Shown here piece by piece: positions 1 to 8,851 of a stretch of DNA of 22,596 nt; the stretch's first letter is position 1; each line of letters begins with the position of its first letter. The position numbers and the translations under genes were made by a program. Origin of the DNA: CAYOHY01 sp964403885 (GTDB lineage Bacteria > Actinomycetota > Coriobacteriia > Anaerosomatales > PHET01); assembly GCA_964403885.1 (NCBI GenBank), contig CAYOHY010000033.1, positions 1-22,596 of the forward strand, given 5' to 3'. Under the pieces are notes generated by a model. That model worked only from the letters and a program-made list of their open reading frames with translations. It was not told where the DNA came from and searched no databases.

Positions 1-668
1 TCGTGCTCATCGTCGACTCGATCACCGGCATCGGCGCGGTCGAGTGCAAGACCGATGAGTGGGGCCTCGACGTGGTCATGACCGGCTCGCAGAAGGGGCT
101 CATGCTTCCGCCGGGCCTGGCTGCGTGCACCGTGAGCGCCAAGGCGTGGAAGGCCTATGAGCGCTCCACGCTTCCCAAGTTCTACTTCGACTGGATGAAG
201 TACAAGAAGAACGTCGAGAAGGACACCACGCCCTTCACCCCGGCCGTGACCCTCGTGCTGGGCCTGAACCAGGCGCTGGGCATGATCCGCGAGGAGGGCC
301 TCGAGAACACCATCGCCCGTCACGCCAAGCTCGCCGAGGCCACCCGCAAGGGCTGCGAGGCCCTGGGCCTCACGCTCTTCGCCCCGGCCGAGGGCCGCGG
401 CAGCGCCGTGACCCCCGTGTGGGTGCCTGAGGGCGTGGACGGCAAGGCGATCGTGAAGATCCTCAAGGACAAGTACGGCATCACCATCGCCGGTGGCCAG
501 GACGACTACGCGGGCCGCATCTTCCGCATCGGCCACCTGGGCTACTTCGGCCAGTTCGACATCATCACCACGCTCGCGGCGCTCGAGATGACGCTCGCCG
601 AGCTGGGGTACGAGTTCACCCGCGGCGCCGGTGTCATGGCCGCCGAGTCCGTGTTCATGGAAGGGTAG
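1..668 (+). CDS. Class V aminotransferase (alanine/serine-glyoxylate type), 5'-truncated
   Basis: C-terminal 221 residues of a PLP-dependent fold-type I aminotransferase; the N-terminus lies before the window, and bases 1-2 belong to a split codon. The block VDSITGIGA followed by GSQKGLMLPPG is the class V signature, where the Lys of SQKG should form the internal aldimine with PLP. The C-terminal domain (about residues 90-205) ends with the usual GQDDYAGRIFRIGHLG segment, which helps bind the substrate carboxylate. The family transaminates alanine, serine or phosphoserine with glyoxylate, pyruvate or 2-oxoglutarate. The stop lies 9 nt before serA, so the two are almost certainly co-transcribed. 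I infer that this enzyme supplies the phosphoserine aminotransferase step or a serine/hydroxypyruvate exchange linked to SerA. Exact substrate specificity cannot be read from sequence. Confidence 0.9.
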   Translation, partial: VLIVDSITGIGAVECKTDEWGLDVVMTGSQKGLMLPPGLAACTVSAKAWKAYERSTLPKFYFDWMKYKKNVEKDTTPFTPAVTLVLGLNQALGMIREEGLENTIARHAKLAEATRKGCEALGLTLFAPAEGRGSAVTPVWVPEGVDGKAIVKILKDKYGITIAGGQDDYAGRIFRIGHLGYFGQFDIITTLAALEMTLAELGYEFTRGAGVMAAESVFMEG

Positions 669-677
669 GCGACGCAC

Positions 678-2258
678 ATGAAGGTACTCGTAGCCGAGAA
701 GATCGCAGCCTCAGGTATCGGGCTGCTGCAGGCCAAGTTCGACGTCGACGTGCGCACCGATCTCACGCCCGAGCAGCTCGTGGCCGAGATCCCCGCGTAC
801 GACGCGCTCATCGTCCGCTCCGCGACCCGCGCCACGCGTGAGGTCATCGAGGCCGGCGTGAACCTCAAGATCATCGGCCGTGCGGGCGTGGGCGTGGACA
901 ACGTCGACGTCGAGGCGGCCACCGAGCGCGGCATCATCGTATGCAACGCTCCCACCTCAAACGTGGTGTCGGCCGCCGAGCAGACCATGGCGCTCATGCT
1001 CGCCATGGCGCGCAAGACGCCGCAGGCCAACGCCAGCATGAAGCAGGGCAAGTGGGAGCGCTCGAAGTTCACGGGCTCCGAGCTCTACGAGAAGACGCTC
1101 GCCATCTTCGGCCTGGGCCGCATCGGCTCGCTCGTCGCCGAGCGCGCGCGTGGCTTTGGCATGAACCTCATCGGGTTCGACCCCTACATCTCCGAGGCGC
1201 GTGCGGCCGAGATGGGCATCACCGTGTACGAGAAGGTGGAAGACATCCTTCCGCTCGCCGACTTCATCACGGTGCACCTGCCCAAGACCAAGGAGACCAT
1301 CGGCATGTTCGGCGCCGAGCAGTTCGCCGCCATGCGTGACGGTGTCTACGTGGTCAACACCGCCCGCGGCGGCATCTACCAGCCCGCCGCCCTCGCTGAC
1401 GCGCTTCGCAGCGGCAAGGTCGCCGGCGCCGCCATCGACGTGTTCGAGGTGGAGCCCTGCACCGACTCGCCGCTCATCGAGTTCGACAACGCGATCCTCA
1501 CCCCGCACCTGGGCGCCTCGACCTCTGAGGCCCAGGACCGCGCCGGCGAGCAGATCGCCGAGTTCGTCGCCCTTGGCCTTGAGGGCCGCATGGTCCCCAC
1601 CGCCGTCAACGTGGCCCCGGTCTCGCCGGAGGTCATGGAGAAGGTGGGCGCCTACATCGATCTGGCGCAGGACATGGCCGCGATGGTCGCCCAGCTCGCG
1701 CACGGCGGCGTGGACGAGATCGACATCATGACCGTGGGTGCGCTCTCCGAGCTCGACACCCGCATCGTGCGCACCGCAGCGCTCAAGGGCCTGCTCTCCC
1801 GCGCCACCGATGAGGCGGTCAACTTCGTCAACGCCGACTACCTCGCCGAGCAGCGCGGCATCCGCGTGACCGAGACCAAGCGTGCCGAGACGCACGACTA
1901 CATCTCGATGCTCATCCTGCGTGCCACCACGCCGCACGGGCCGGTCGAGATCGGCTCGGCGCTCATCGGCAAGAAGGACGAGCCGCGCATCGTCACGCTG
2001 TTCGGCTACGACCTGGACATGGCGCCGAGCAAGCACATGGCGTTCTTCCGCTACCCCGACCGCCCCGGCATGATCGGCAAGGTCGGTACGGTGCTGGGCG
2101 GCGAGGGCATCAACATCGGCTCCATGCAGGTGGGACGTACCGAGGAGGGCGGCCAGGCGCTCATGGCGCTCACCGTCGACGCTCCGCTCGACGCGGCCCT
2201 GCTGGGCCGTATCCGCGAAGATGCCGCCATGGACGACGCCTGGTACGTCCAGCTGTAA
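678..2258 (+). CDS. serA: D-3-phosphoglycerate dehydrogenase, long form with ACT domain
   Basis: Cytosolic NAD-dependent enzyme oxidising 3-phosphoglycerate to 3-phosphohydroxypyruvate, the first step of serine synthesis. The 526 residues match the long (type I) family. The substrate-binding domain comes first, with GRAGVGVDNVD at about 68-78. The Rossmann nucleotide motif GLGRIG is at 145-150. Catalytic residues are visible as R230 (NTARGG), E259 (DVFEVEP) and H277 (TPHLGAST). An allosteric substrate-binding domain follows at about 310-450, then a C-terminal ACT domain (from about 455, FRYPDRPGMIGKVG), so serine feedback is expected. The ATG is 9 nt after the aminotransferase stop. The gene is followed after 13 nt by leuA, giving an amino-acid biosynthesis operon. 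Confidence 0.96.
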   Translation: MKVLVAEKIAASGIGLLQAKFDVDVRTDLTPEQLVAEIPAYDALIVRSATRATREVIEAGVNLKIIGRAGVGVDNVDVEAATERGIIVCNAPTSNVVSAAEQTMALMLAMARKTPQANASMKQGKWERSKFTGSELYEKTLAIFGLGRIGSLVAERARGFGMNLIGFDPYISEARAAEMGITVYEKVEDILPLADFITVHLPKTKETIGMFGAEQFAAMRDGVYVVNTARGGIYQPAALADALRSGKVAGAAIDVFEVEPCTDSPLIEFDNAILTPHLGASTSEAQDRAGEQIAEFVALGLEGRMVPTAVNVAPVSPEVMEKVGAYIDLAQDMAAMVAQLAHGGVDEIDIMTVGALSELDTRIVRTAALKGLLSRATDEAVNFVNADYLAEQRGIRVTETKRAETHDYISMLILRATTPHGPVEIGSALIGKKDEPRIVTLFGYDLDMAPSKHMAFFRYPDRPGMIGKVGTVLGGEGINIGSMQVGRTEEGGQALMALTVDAPLDAALLGRIREDAAMDDAWYVQL

Positions 2259-2271
2259 CGGGAGTGACCCC

Positions 2272-3819
<1,548 letters not shown>

Positions 3820-3859
3820 CCTGGAGATCGCACCGCTGCCGTCTGAAGCACCGCGCACC

Positions 3860-4686
3860 GTGAGGTGGGTGCTTCCCGCGTACAACGAGGTCGCGTCGAT
3901 CGCCGACCTCATCGCACAGGTGGATGCGGTCTGTGTTTCCCAGGGGTGGGCGTGCGACATCATCGTCGTCGACGACGGCAGCAGTGACGGGACCGCCCGC
4001 GCTGCTGCCGTCGATCACGTTTCGGTGCTGTCGAGCGCTCACAATCGCGGCTTGGGCCGCGCGCTGCGCACGGGGCTGCTCGCTGCGCTCGAGGGCGCCG
4101 ACGACAACGACGTGATCGTCACCCTCGACGCCGACCTCACTCACGATCCCGCCTACGCCCCGGCCATGGTCGACCGCCTCGACCAGGGTGCCGACGTGGT
4201 CATCGCCTCGCGCTTCGCTCCGGGGGGCGAGGTGCATGGTGTTGCGCCCGGCAGGCGTGTGCTGTCGCGGGGAGCGAGCCTGCTGCCTGCGTTGCTACGC
4301 CCCATCCCCGGCGTGCGCGACTACTCCTGCGGCTTTCGCGCGTATCGCGCACCGGTCCTTGCGCGCGCCTTCGAGCGCCACGGCGAGCAGTTCATCTCCG
4401 AGCAGGGATTTGGCTGCATGCTCGAGATCGCGCAGCGGTTGCGGGGGAGCGCGACCTTCGCCGAGGTGCCGTTCGAGCTGCGCTACGACCGCAAGCGCCG
4501 TGCGTCGGCCATCCGNNNNNNNNNNNNNNNNNNNNNNNNNNNNNNNNNNNNNNNNNNNNNNNNNNNNNNNNNNNNNNNNNNNNNNNNNNNNNNNNNNNNN
4601 NNNNNNNNNNNNNNNCGGCCATCCGCGTGTGGCCCACGATCCGTGCCTACCTGCGGGTGATGTGGCGGGTCGCGCGGACCGACTGA
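3860..4686 (+). CDS. Family 2 glycosyltransferase (DPM1/polyprenyl-phosphate mannosyltransferase-like), interrupted by N run
   Basis: GT-A fold glycosyltransferase that probably moves a sugar from a nucleotide sugar to a polyprenyl phosphate at the inner membrane face. Visible motifs are LPAYNE at residues 5-10, IIVVDDGSSDGT (nucleotide binding) and TLDADLTHDP (DXD-type metal site). A DYSCGFRAYR segment is typical of the DPM1-like subgroup. No C-terminal membrane segment is seen. The N run at 4516-4615 breaks the frame. The 10 bases before it and the 10 after it are identical, and collapsing the gap restores a continuous frame ending RVWPTIRAYL...ARTD with a TGA at 4684-4686. I therefore end the gene at 4686. 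The start is uncertain: GTG 3860 is used, but a CTG at 3821 sits 6 nt after a good GGAGG. leuA ends 40 nt upstream. Confidence 0.85.
4516..4615. other. Assembly gap (100 N), probably spurious
   Basis: Exactly 100 undetermined bases. The last 10 bases before the run and the first 10 after it are the same sequence, CGGCCATCCG. Merging them gives an uninterrupted glycosyltransferase reading frame, so the contigs probably overlap and nothing is missing. Confidence 0.97.
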
Positions 4687-4713
4687 GCGCCCGCAGGTCG
4701 CTGCCGATCGCAG

Positions 4714-6426
4714 CTAGGGCGAAGGTTCCGCGCGCAGCTTCTGCGCGAGGTACTCCCACAGCCCTGATGCGGGGTCGGCCTCGTTGCCCGCTGCCAGCCC
4801 GCGCTCGATGCGCTGGGCACGCGAGGCCGCATCGGCCTCCAGCGGTGCGGCGACCGTGAACTGCGCCAGCGCCAGATCTGCGAACCAGCGCGCGTCGTCC
4901 GAGGGGTCGTCGAGCAGCGTGAGTGCGGTCACTCTCGCCGACGCATCACCGCGCAGCGCATCGGCCGAGAGGGCCTCTGCCGCAGCCCAGCGATAGGTGG
5001 GGTCCGGCCAGGCGGCCAGCGCCGCGATGCTCGTGCTCGCCACCGGCACGTCACCCGTGCGCGCGGCCAGCGCCCAGCGCGCCTCCGTCACTATCGGGCC
5101 CGTGCACACCGCCAGCAGTGCCGCAGCGGTGAGCGCGGCCGCCCCCGCGGTTGCGAGTCCCGCCCGTCTGCCGCCGGTGTCCCCGCGCGCCGTCGAGCCC
5201 ACCAGCAGCCCGACGAGCGACGCCGCGATCACCAGCGGGGCAGGGGAGAGCCAGCTGAACAGCAGCGTCACCCAGTATCCGGCGACCGCGGCCACCAGCA
5301 GGCGCGTCGTGCGGGCGCCTCCGGAGCTGTCGACCGCGCGTGTGAGCAACACCGCGAGCCACCCGACACCCGCTAGCAGCGCCACAGCGCCCGCAAGACC
5401 GGCGGCCAGCCACGCCGCGAACACGATGTTGTGAGGGTCGTAGGCCGCCTGCGTCTCGAGTCCGTCGCTGCGAAAGGTCCACAGCGTCCAGGCGCTGAAC
5501 TGCTCGAGCCCCCGCATCGCGAACGGGTGCTCGGCCACGCGAGCGGCCACCGAGCGCCACAGCGTGAAGCGCAGGTTGCCCAAGCGGTCCGCCCACGCGA
5601 ACACGGAGTCGCCCAGCATCCCTCGCGCGATCACAAGCGCCATCGCCGTGAAGACCGCCGTCCCGCCCACCAGCGCGATTGCCGCCATCCTCTCGCGCCG
5701 TGCCCCATCGGCGCCAAAACCCAGCAGCGCATACGCGCACACCACCGCAGCGACCCCGGCCCACGTTCCAGCCGAACCGGCCGCAGCCACGCCCGCGAAC
5801 CCCGCGACCGCACACACGCGCGCCGCCCAGCGCTCGGCGTCCCCGCGCGCCATCAGCGACCACGCAATCGCACACGCGACCGCGATCACCGCGAACTGCC
5901 CGTACACGAGCGGGTTGTCGAAGATGGCCTCGGCCGATCCCCACTCGAGGGTGCGCCTCGCCACGATGCCGCTGCTCTGTGCGACTGCGAGGCAGCCCAG
6001 CACCGCTCCGGTGGCGCCCACCAGCCGCGCGGTCCACCTCGCGTCGGTCCGCGTGGCTCCCAAGCATGTCGCCACCAGCCACACGAGCCCGGCAAGCCAC
6101 GTCGCCGCCCCGGCGTGCTGCCCCACCAGGCCCACCACCGACACGCCCGGCCGCGCCGCGAACACGGATCCCAATGCCGGCACGGCGCAGAGCGCTCCCG
6201 CGGCACACGCCCACAACCGCCCGCCGGGCCGCGCGTCCGCGCGGGCCCCCACCACGAGCGCGCGCACCGCCAACGCCGAGCCCGCCACCAGCGCGGCGAG
6301 CAGCGTCGTTGCGGGCGAGAGCCGCGCAGGCGACAGCGCCGCGGCCGCGATCACCACCGCGATGCCCACGGCCGTCCAGCCTATGCGAGGCGCCCGGTCC
6401 GCGGGCGCGTTGCGTGTCTCATCCAT
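4714..6426 (-). CDS. O-antigen ligase/Wzy-like polytopic membrane protein
   Basis: 570-residue Ala-rich integral membrane protein with about 10-12 hydrophobic segments between residues 17 and about 420. Wzy_C-type (O-antigen ligase/polymerase) landmarks are visible: NPLVYGQF in a mid-protein helix, and then RFTLWRSV with HPFAMRGLEQFSAW in the large extracytoplasmic loop. YDPHNIVFAAWLAAG follows, matching the family's (H)N...LA..G motif. The C-terminal 130 residues are soluble, helical and TPR-like. Such enzymes transfer or polymerise undecaprenyl-linked glycans outside the membrane. The ATG at 6426 has no convincing Shine-Dalgarno, but a TAGAAT box on this strand (6433-6438) ends 6 nt upstream, suggesting a leaderless message. 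It converges with the glycosyltransferase gene (27 nt between stops) and diverges from leuC. A second, separate ligase-like gene lies at 15633. Confidence 0.8.
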   Translation of the reverse strand: MDETRNAPADRAPRIGWTAVGIAVVIAAAALSPARLSPATTLLAALVAGSALAVRALVVGARADARPGGRLWACAAGALCAVPALGSVFAARPGVSVVGLVGQHAGAATWLAGLVWLVATCLGATRTDARWTARLVGATGAVLGCLAVAQSSGIVARRTLEWGSAEAIFDNPLVYGQFAVIAVACAIAWSLMARGDAERWAARVCAVAGFAGVAAAGSAGTWAGVAAVVCAYALLGFGADGARRERMAAIALVGGTAVFTAMALVIARGMLGDSVFAWADRLGNLRFTLWRSVAARVAEHPFAMRGLEQFSAWTLWTFRSDGLETQAAYDPHNIVFAAWLAAGLAGAVALLAGVGWLAVLLTRAVDSSGGARTTRLLVAAVAGYWVTLLFSWLSPAPLVIAASLVGLLVGSTARGDTGGRRAGLATAGAAALTAAALLAVCTGPIVTEARWALAARTGDVPVASTSIAALAAWPDPTYRWAAAEALSADALRGDASARVTALTLLDDPSDDARWFADLALAQFTVAAPLEADAASRAQRIERGLAAGNEADPASGLWEYLAQKLRAEPSP

Positions 6427-6432
6427 GCCCGC

Positions 6433-6438
6433 ATTCTA
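6433..6438 (-). promoter_or_regulatory. -10-like TAGAAT box placed for a leaderless ATG
   Basis: On the minus strand TAGAAT is followed by 6 nt and then the ATG of the ligase-like gene, so transcription would begin at or next to the start codon. No clear -35 element is seen. Confidence 0.4.
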
Positions 6439-6470
6439 ACCGCAGGCACGCATACCCACGCATGCTCCTA

Positions 6471-6479
6471 TGCTAAGAT
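6471..6479 (+). promoter_or_regulatory. Extended -10 promoter element for leuC
   Basis: TGCTAAGAT reads as TGn followed by a good sigma-70/SigA -10 (TAAGAT). No convincing -35 is seen, which fits an extended -10 promoter. Initiation would fall near 6486, just before the hairpin. Confidence 0.4.
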
Positions 6480-6487
6480 GAGCGACC

Positions 6488-6507
6488 CCTCGCGCACGCG
6501 CGCGAGG
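6488..6507 (+). promoter_or_regulatory. Perfect 8-bp hairpin at the leuC mRNA 5' end
   Basis: Arms CCTCGCGC and GCGCGAGG enclose a 4-nt loop. The hairpin lies between the predicted transcription start and the leuC ribosome site (AAGGAG at 6526-6531). It could stabilise the 5' end or act as a regulatory element. There is no T tract, so it is not a terminator. Confidence 0.45.
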
Positions 6508-6538
6508 CTGATTTCAGTCCGTGAGAAGGAGCACCCGC

Positions 6539-7807
6539 ATGCCCCGCCCCATGACCATCACCGAGAAGATCCTCGCTGCCCACGCCGGCCTCGATGAGGT
6601 CGAGCCGGGCCAGCTCATCAACTGCAAGCTCGACATCGTGCTCTCCAACGACGTGACGGCGCCCATCGCCATCAAGGAGTTCAAGAAGATCGGCGTCGAC
6701 AAGGTCTGGGACCCCACCCGCATCGCGCTCGTGCCCGACCACTACACCCCCAACAAAGACATCAAGAGCGCCGAGCAGGCCAAGATGGTCCGTGACTTCG
6801 CCCGCGAGCAGGGCATCACGCACTACTACGAGATCGGCTGCATGGGCGTCGAGCACGCGCTGCTCCCCGAGCAGGGCGTCGTCGTTCCCGGTGACGTCAT
6901 CATCGGCTCTGACTCTCACACCTGCACCTACGGTGCGCTCGGCGCGTTCGCGACCGGCGTGGGTTCGACCGATGCCGCCGCGGGCTACGCCACCGGCGAG
7001 TCGTGGTTCAAGGTGCCCGAGTCGATCAAGTTCCAGATCGACGGCGAGCTCTCGCCGTGGGTGAGCGGCAAGGACGTCATCTTGCACATCATCGGCATGA
7101 TCGGCGTGGACGGCGCGCTGTACCAGTCCATGGAGTTCTGCGGGTCCACCATCGACGCGATGGGCATGGATGACCGCATGACCATCTGCAACATGGCCAT
7201 CGAGGCGGGCGGCAAGTCCGGCATCATCGCCGTGGACGACGTGACCCGCGAGTACGTGACGGGTCGCGCCGAGCGTGAGTGGGTCGAGTACCACTCGGAC
7301 GCCGACGCCGTGTACGCGAAGGTCTATCAGATCGACGCGGCCGACATCGTTCCCACGGTGGCGTTCCCGCACCTGCCGTCCAACACGCGCCCCGTGGCCG
7401 ACAGCCGCGACGTGTGGGTGGACCAGGTGGTCATCGGCAGCTGCACCAACGGCCGCATCGAGGACCTGCGCATCGCCGCCAAGGTGCTCGAGGGCCGCAA
7501 GGCGCACCCCAACATCCGCCTCATCATCATCCCGGCCACGCAGGAGATCTACCGCCAGGCGATGCACGAGGGCCTGTTCGACATCTTCCTCGACGCCAAC
7601 GCCGCCGTCTCGACGCCCACGTGCGGTCCGTGCCTGGGCGGCCACATGGGCATCCTGGCCGCAGGGGAGCGTGCGGTGGCCACCACCAACCGCAACTTCG
7701 TGGGCCGTATGGGTGACCCCACGAGCGAGGTCTACCTCAGCTCGCCGGCGGTCGCAGCAGCCACGGCCGTGGCTGGCCACATCGCGCTCCCTGAGGACCT
7801 GGATTAG
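6539..7807 (+). CDS. leuC: 3-isopropylmalate dehydratase, large subunit
   Basis: Aconitase-superfamily subunit that, with LeuD, isomerises 2-isopropylmalate to 3-isopropylmalate in leucine synthesis. The 422 residues match the shorter archaeal/HacA-like LeuC group rather than the roughly 466-residue enterobacterial form. The three [4Fe-4S] ligands are C302 (GSCTNGR) and C362/C365 (TCGPCLGG). The DSHTCTYGALGAFATG block is also conserved. The ATG at 6539 is chosen because AAGGAG ends 7 nt before it; an in-frame GTG further upstream lies within the ribosome site. The gene stands alone: an extended -10 and hairpin precede it, a strong terminator follows, and no leuD or leuB is adjacent. A homoaconitase role is possible, but leuA in the window favours leucine synthesis. 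Confidence 0.93.
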   Translation: MPRPMTITEKILAAHAGLDEVEPGQLINCKLDIVLSNDVTAPIAIKEFKKIGVDKVWDPTRIALVPDHYTPNKDIKSAEQAKMVRDFAREQGITHYYEIGCMGVEHALLPEQGVVVPGDVIIGSDSHTCTYGALGAFATGVGSTDAAAGYATGESWFKVPESIKFQIDGELSPWVSGKDVILHIIGMIGVDGALYQSMEFCGSTIDAMGMDDRMTICNMAIEAGGKSGIIAVDDVTREYVTGRAEREWVEYHSDADAVYAKVYQIDAADIVPTVAFPHLPSNTRPVADSRDVWVDQVVIGSCTNGRIEDLRIAAKVLEGRKAHPNIRLIIIPATQEIYRQAMHEGLFDIFLDANAAVSTPTCGPCLGGHMGILAAGERAVATTNRNFVGRMGDPTSEVYLSSPAVAAATAVAGHIALPEDLD

Positions 7808-7826
7808 GTCATCTGCCCGGAACACA

Positions 7827-7872
7827 AACACGGCGCCTCCGGCTCATGCGATGCGGAGGCGCCGTGTTGTTT
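7827..7872 (+). terminator. Intrinsic terminator after leuC
   Basis: A perfect 15-bp inverted repeat (7827-7841 with 7854-7868) encloses a 12-nt loop and is followed by the short T-rich run GTTTA. It starts 19 nt after the leuC stop and isolates leuC from the cytochrome locus. The weak T run on this strand and A-rich left flank (AACACAA) make bidirectional action possible. Confidence 0.8.
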
Positions 7873-7927
7873 ATGTGGGGTTAAGGAATTCGAGCCCTTG
7901 GCACTTCCGTTGCATGTACCCGTTCGA

Positions 7928-7933
7928 TAGAAT
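7928..7933 (+). promoter_or_regulatory. -10-like TAGAAT box upstream of the TPR/NHL pair
   Basis: TAGAAT lies 67 nt before the TPR gene start and downstream of the leuC terminator, in context GATAGAATC. The same context recurs at 15597. No -35 at standard spacing is visible. The leader would be about 60 nt and contains a GGGAAGG ribosome site at 7988-7994. Confidence 0.35.
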
Positions 7934-8000
7934 CTGAACCCGCGCCCACGCACCGTGGGCATCGCGCACAGCACCCCTCATCACTTCGGGAAGGCAGCCA

Positions 8001-8819
8001 ATGGCACGCGCTAGCAGCCGCAGCACGCAGGGACAGTACATGACCGAGGAGGTCACCACCGCTTCATCAGATCCCATGCTCAAGGCGATGGGTATCGGCA
8101 TCCTCGCGATCGTGGTGCTCATCCTCACGGTGCTTCTCTACGGACTCATCGCCGGCGTGATCAATCCGGCGGCGCCGCGCACCGCAGTCGAGTTCGCGCT
8201 CGAGCGCGCCGAGACCGCCATCAAGAACCCCAAGGCCGACGGCCGCGACTGGGCCGACGCGATCGCCTTGCTCTACAGCTCGGGCAAGAAGCAGGAGGCC
8301 TACGACACCGTCGAGAAGGGCCGCGTCGCGCTCAAGGGCAACAACGAGGCCGTCTACATCGACGAGGCCTACGTCCAGCTGCTCATCAACGACAACAAGA
8401 ACAAGGAAGCCGCCAAGGCCGCCGAGAAGGCGTTTGCCACCCAGATGAAGATCCGCGAGAAGATCGCGAAGGACTCGGCTTCGAAGGGCCTGTCGGTTCC
8501 GCCGCAGCTCAAGCGCGACCAGAACCTGCTCACCATCGACCTGCTCGTGCTGTGGGCGACCGCCGAGGCCAACCTGAAGCACTATCCCAAGGCCAATGAG
8601 ATCCTGGCCCAGGCGATCGTGCTCGATACCACCGCCTCCGACGTGATCACCATGCGCGGCGACATCTTCCTCAAGCAGAAGATGTACGGCGAAGCCAAGA
8701 AGCACTACGTCGAGGCGCTGAAGTACCTCCCGGACTACCAGCCGGCCATCCAGGGCCTGAAGAGCGTCGCTGCGGCTGAGAAGAAGTCGGGTTCGCAGCC
8801 CGCAACGGACTCCAAGTAA
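8001..8819 (+). CDS. Single-pass membrane TPR protein
   Basis: 272 residues. A short cytosolic N-terminus is followed by one strong TM helix (about 28-52, MGIGILAIVVLILTVLLYG) and then a charged, all-helical domain outside the membrane. Degenerate tetratricopeptide repeats are seen: one about 70-130, and two clear ones at about 190-255 (HYPKANEILAQAIVLD; MYGEAKKHYVEALKYLPDY). No catalytic motif and no heme motif is present. The ATG at 8001 follows GGGAAGG with 6-nt spacing; an in-frame ATG at 8040 is an alternative. It is followed 32 nt later by the NHL gene, so the two likely form one operon. TPR domains usually scaffold protein complexes. I infer a role in assembling or anchoring the neighbouring cytochrome system, which is not shown by sequence. 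Confidence 0.85.
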   Translation: MARASSRSTQGQYMTEEVTTASSDPMLKAMGIGILAIVVLILTVLLYGLIAGVINPAAPRTAVEFALERAETAIKNPKADGRDWADAIALLYSSGKKQEAYDTVEKGRVALKGNNEAVYIDEAYVQLLINDNKNKEAAKAAEKAFATQMKIREKIAKDSASKGLSVPPQLKRDQNLLTIDLLVLWATAEANLKHYPKANEILAQAIVLDTTASDVITMRGDIFLKQKMYGEAKKHYVEALKYLPDYQPAIQGLKSVAAAEKKSGSQPATDSK

Positions 8820-8851
8820 TCGACCGCAGGCATCGAGCTCAAAGGACATCC

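Noticed and set aside
5431..6597. Long plus-strand open frames opposite the ligase-like gene
   Set aside because: Arg/Pro/Ala-rich shadows of the minus-strand membrane protein. They lack motifs and run into the leuC leader.
7881..7945. tRNA-like stretch with GTTCGAT between leuC and the TPR gene
   Set aside because: No acceptor stem, D-arm or anticodon arm can be folded around it. It is better explained as a promoter region.
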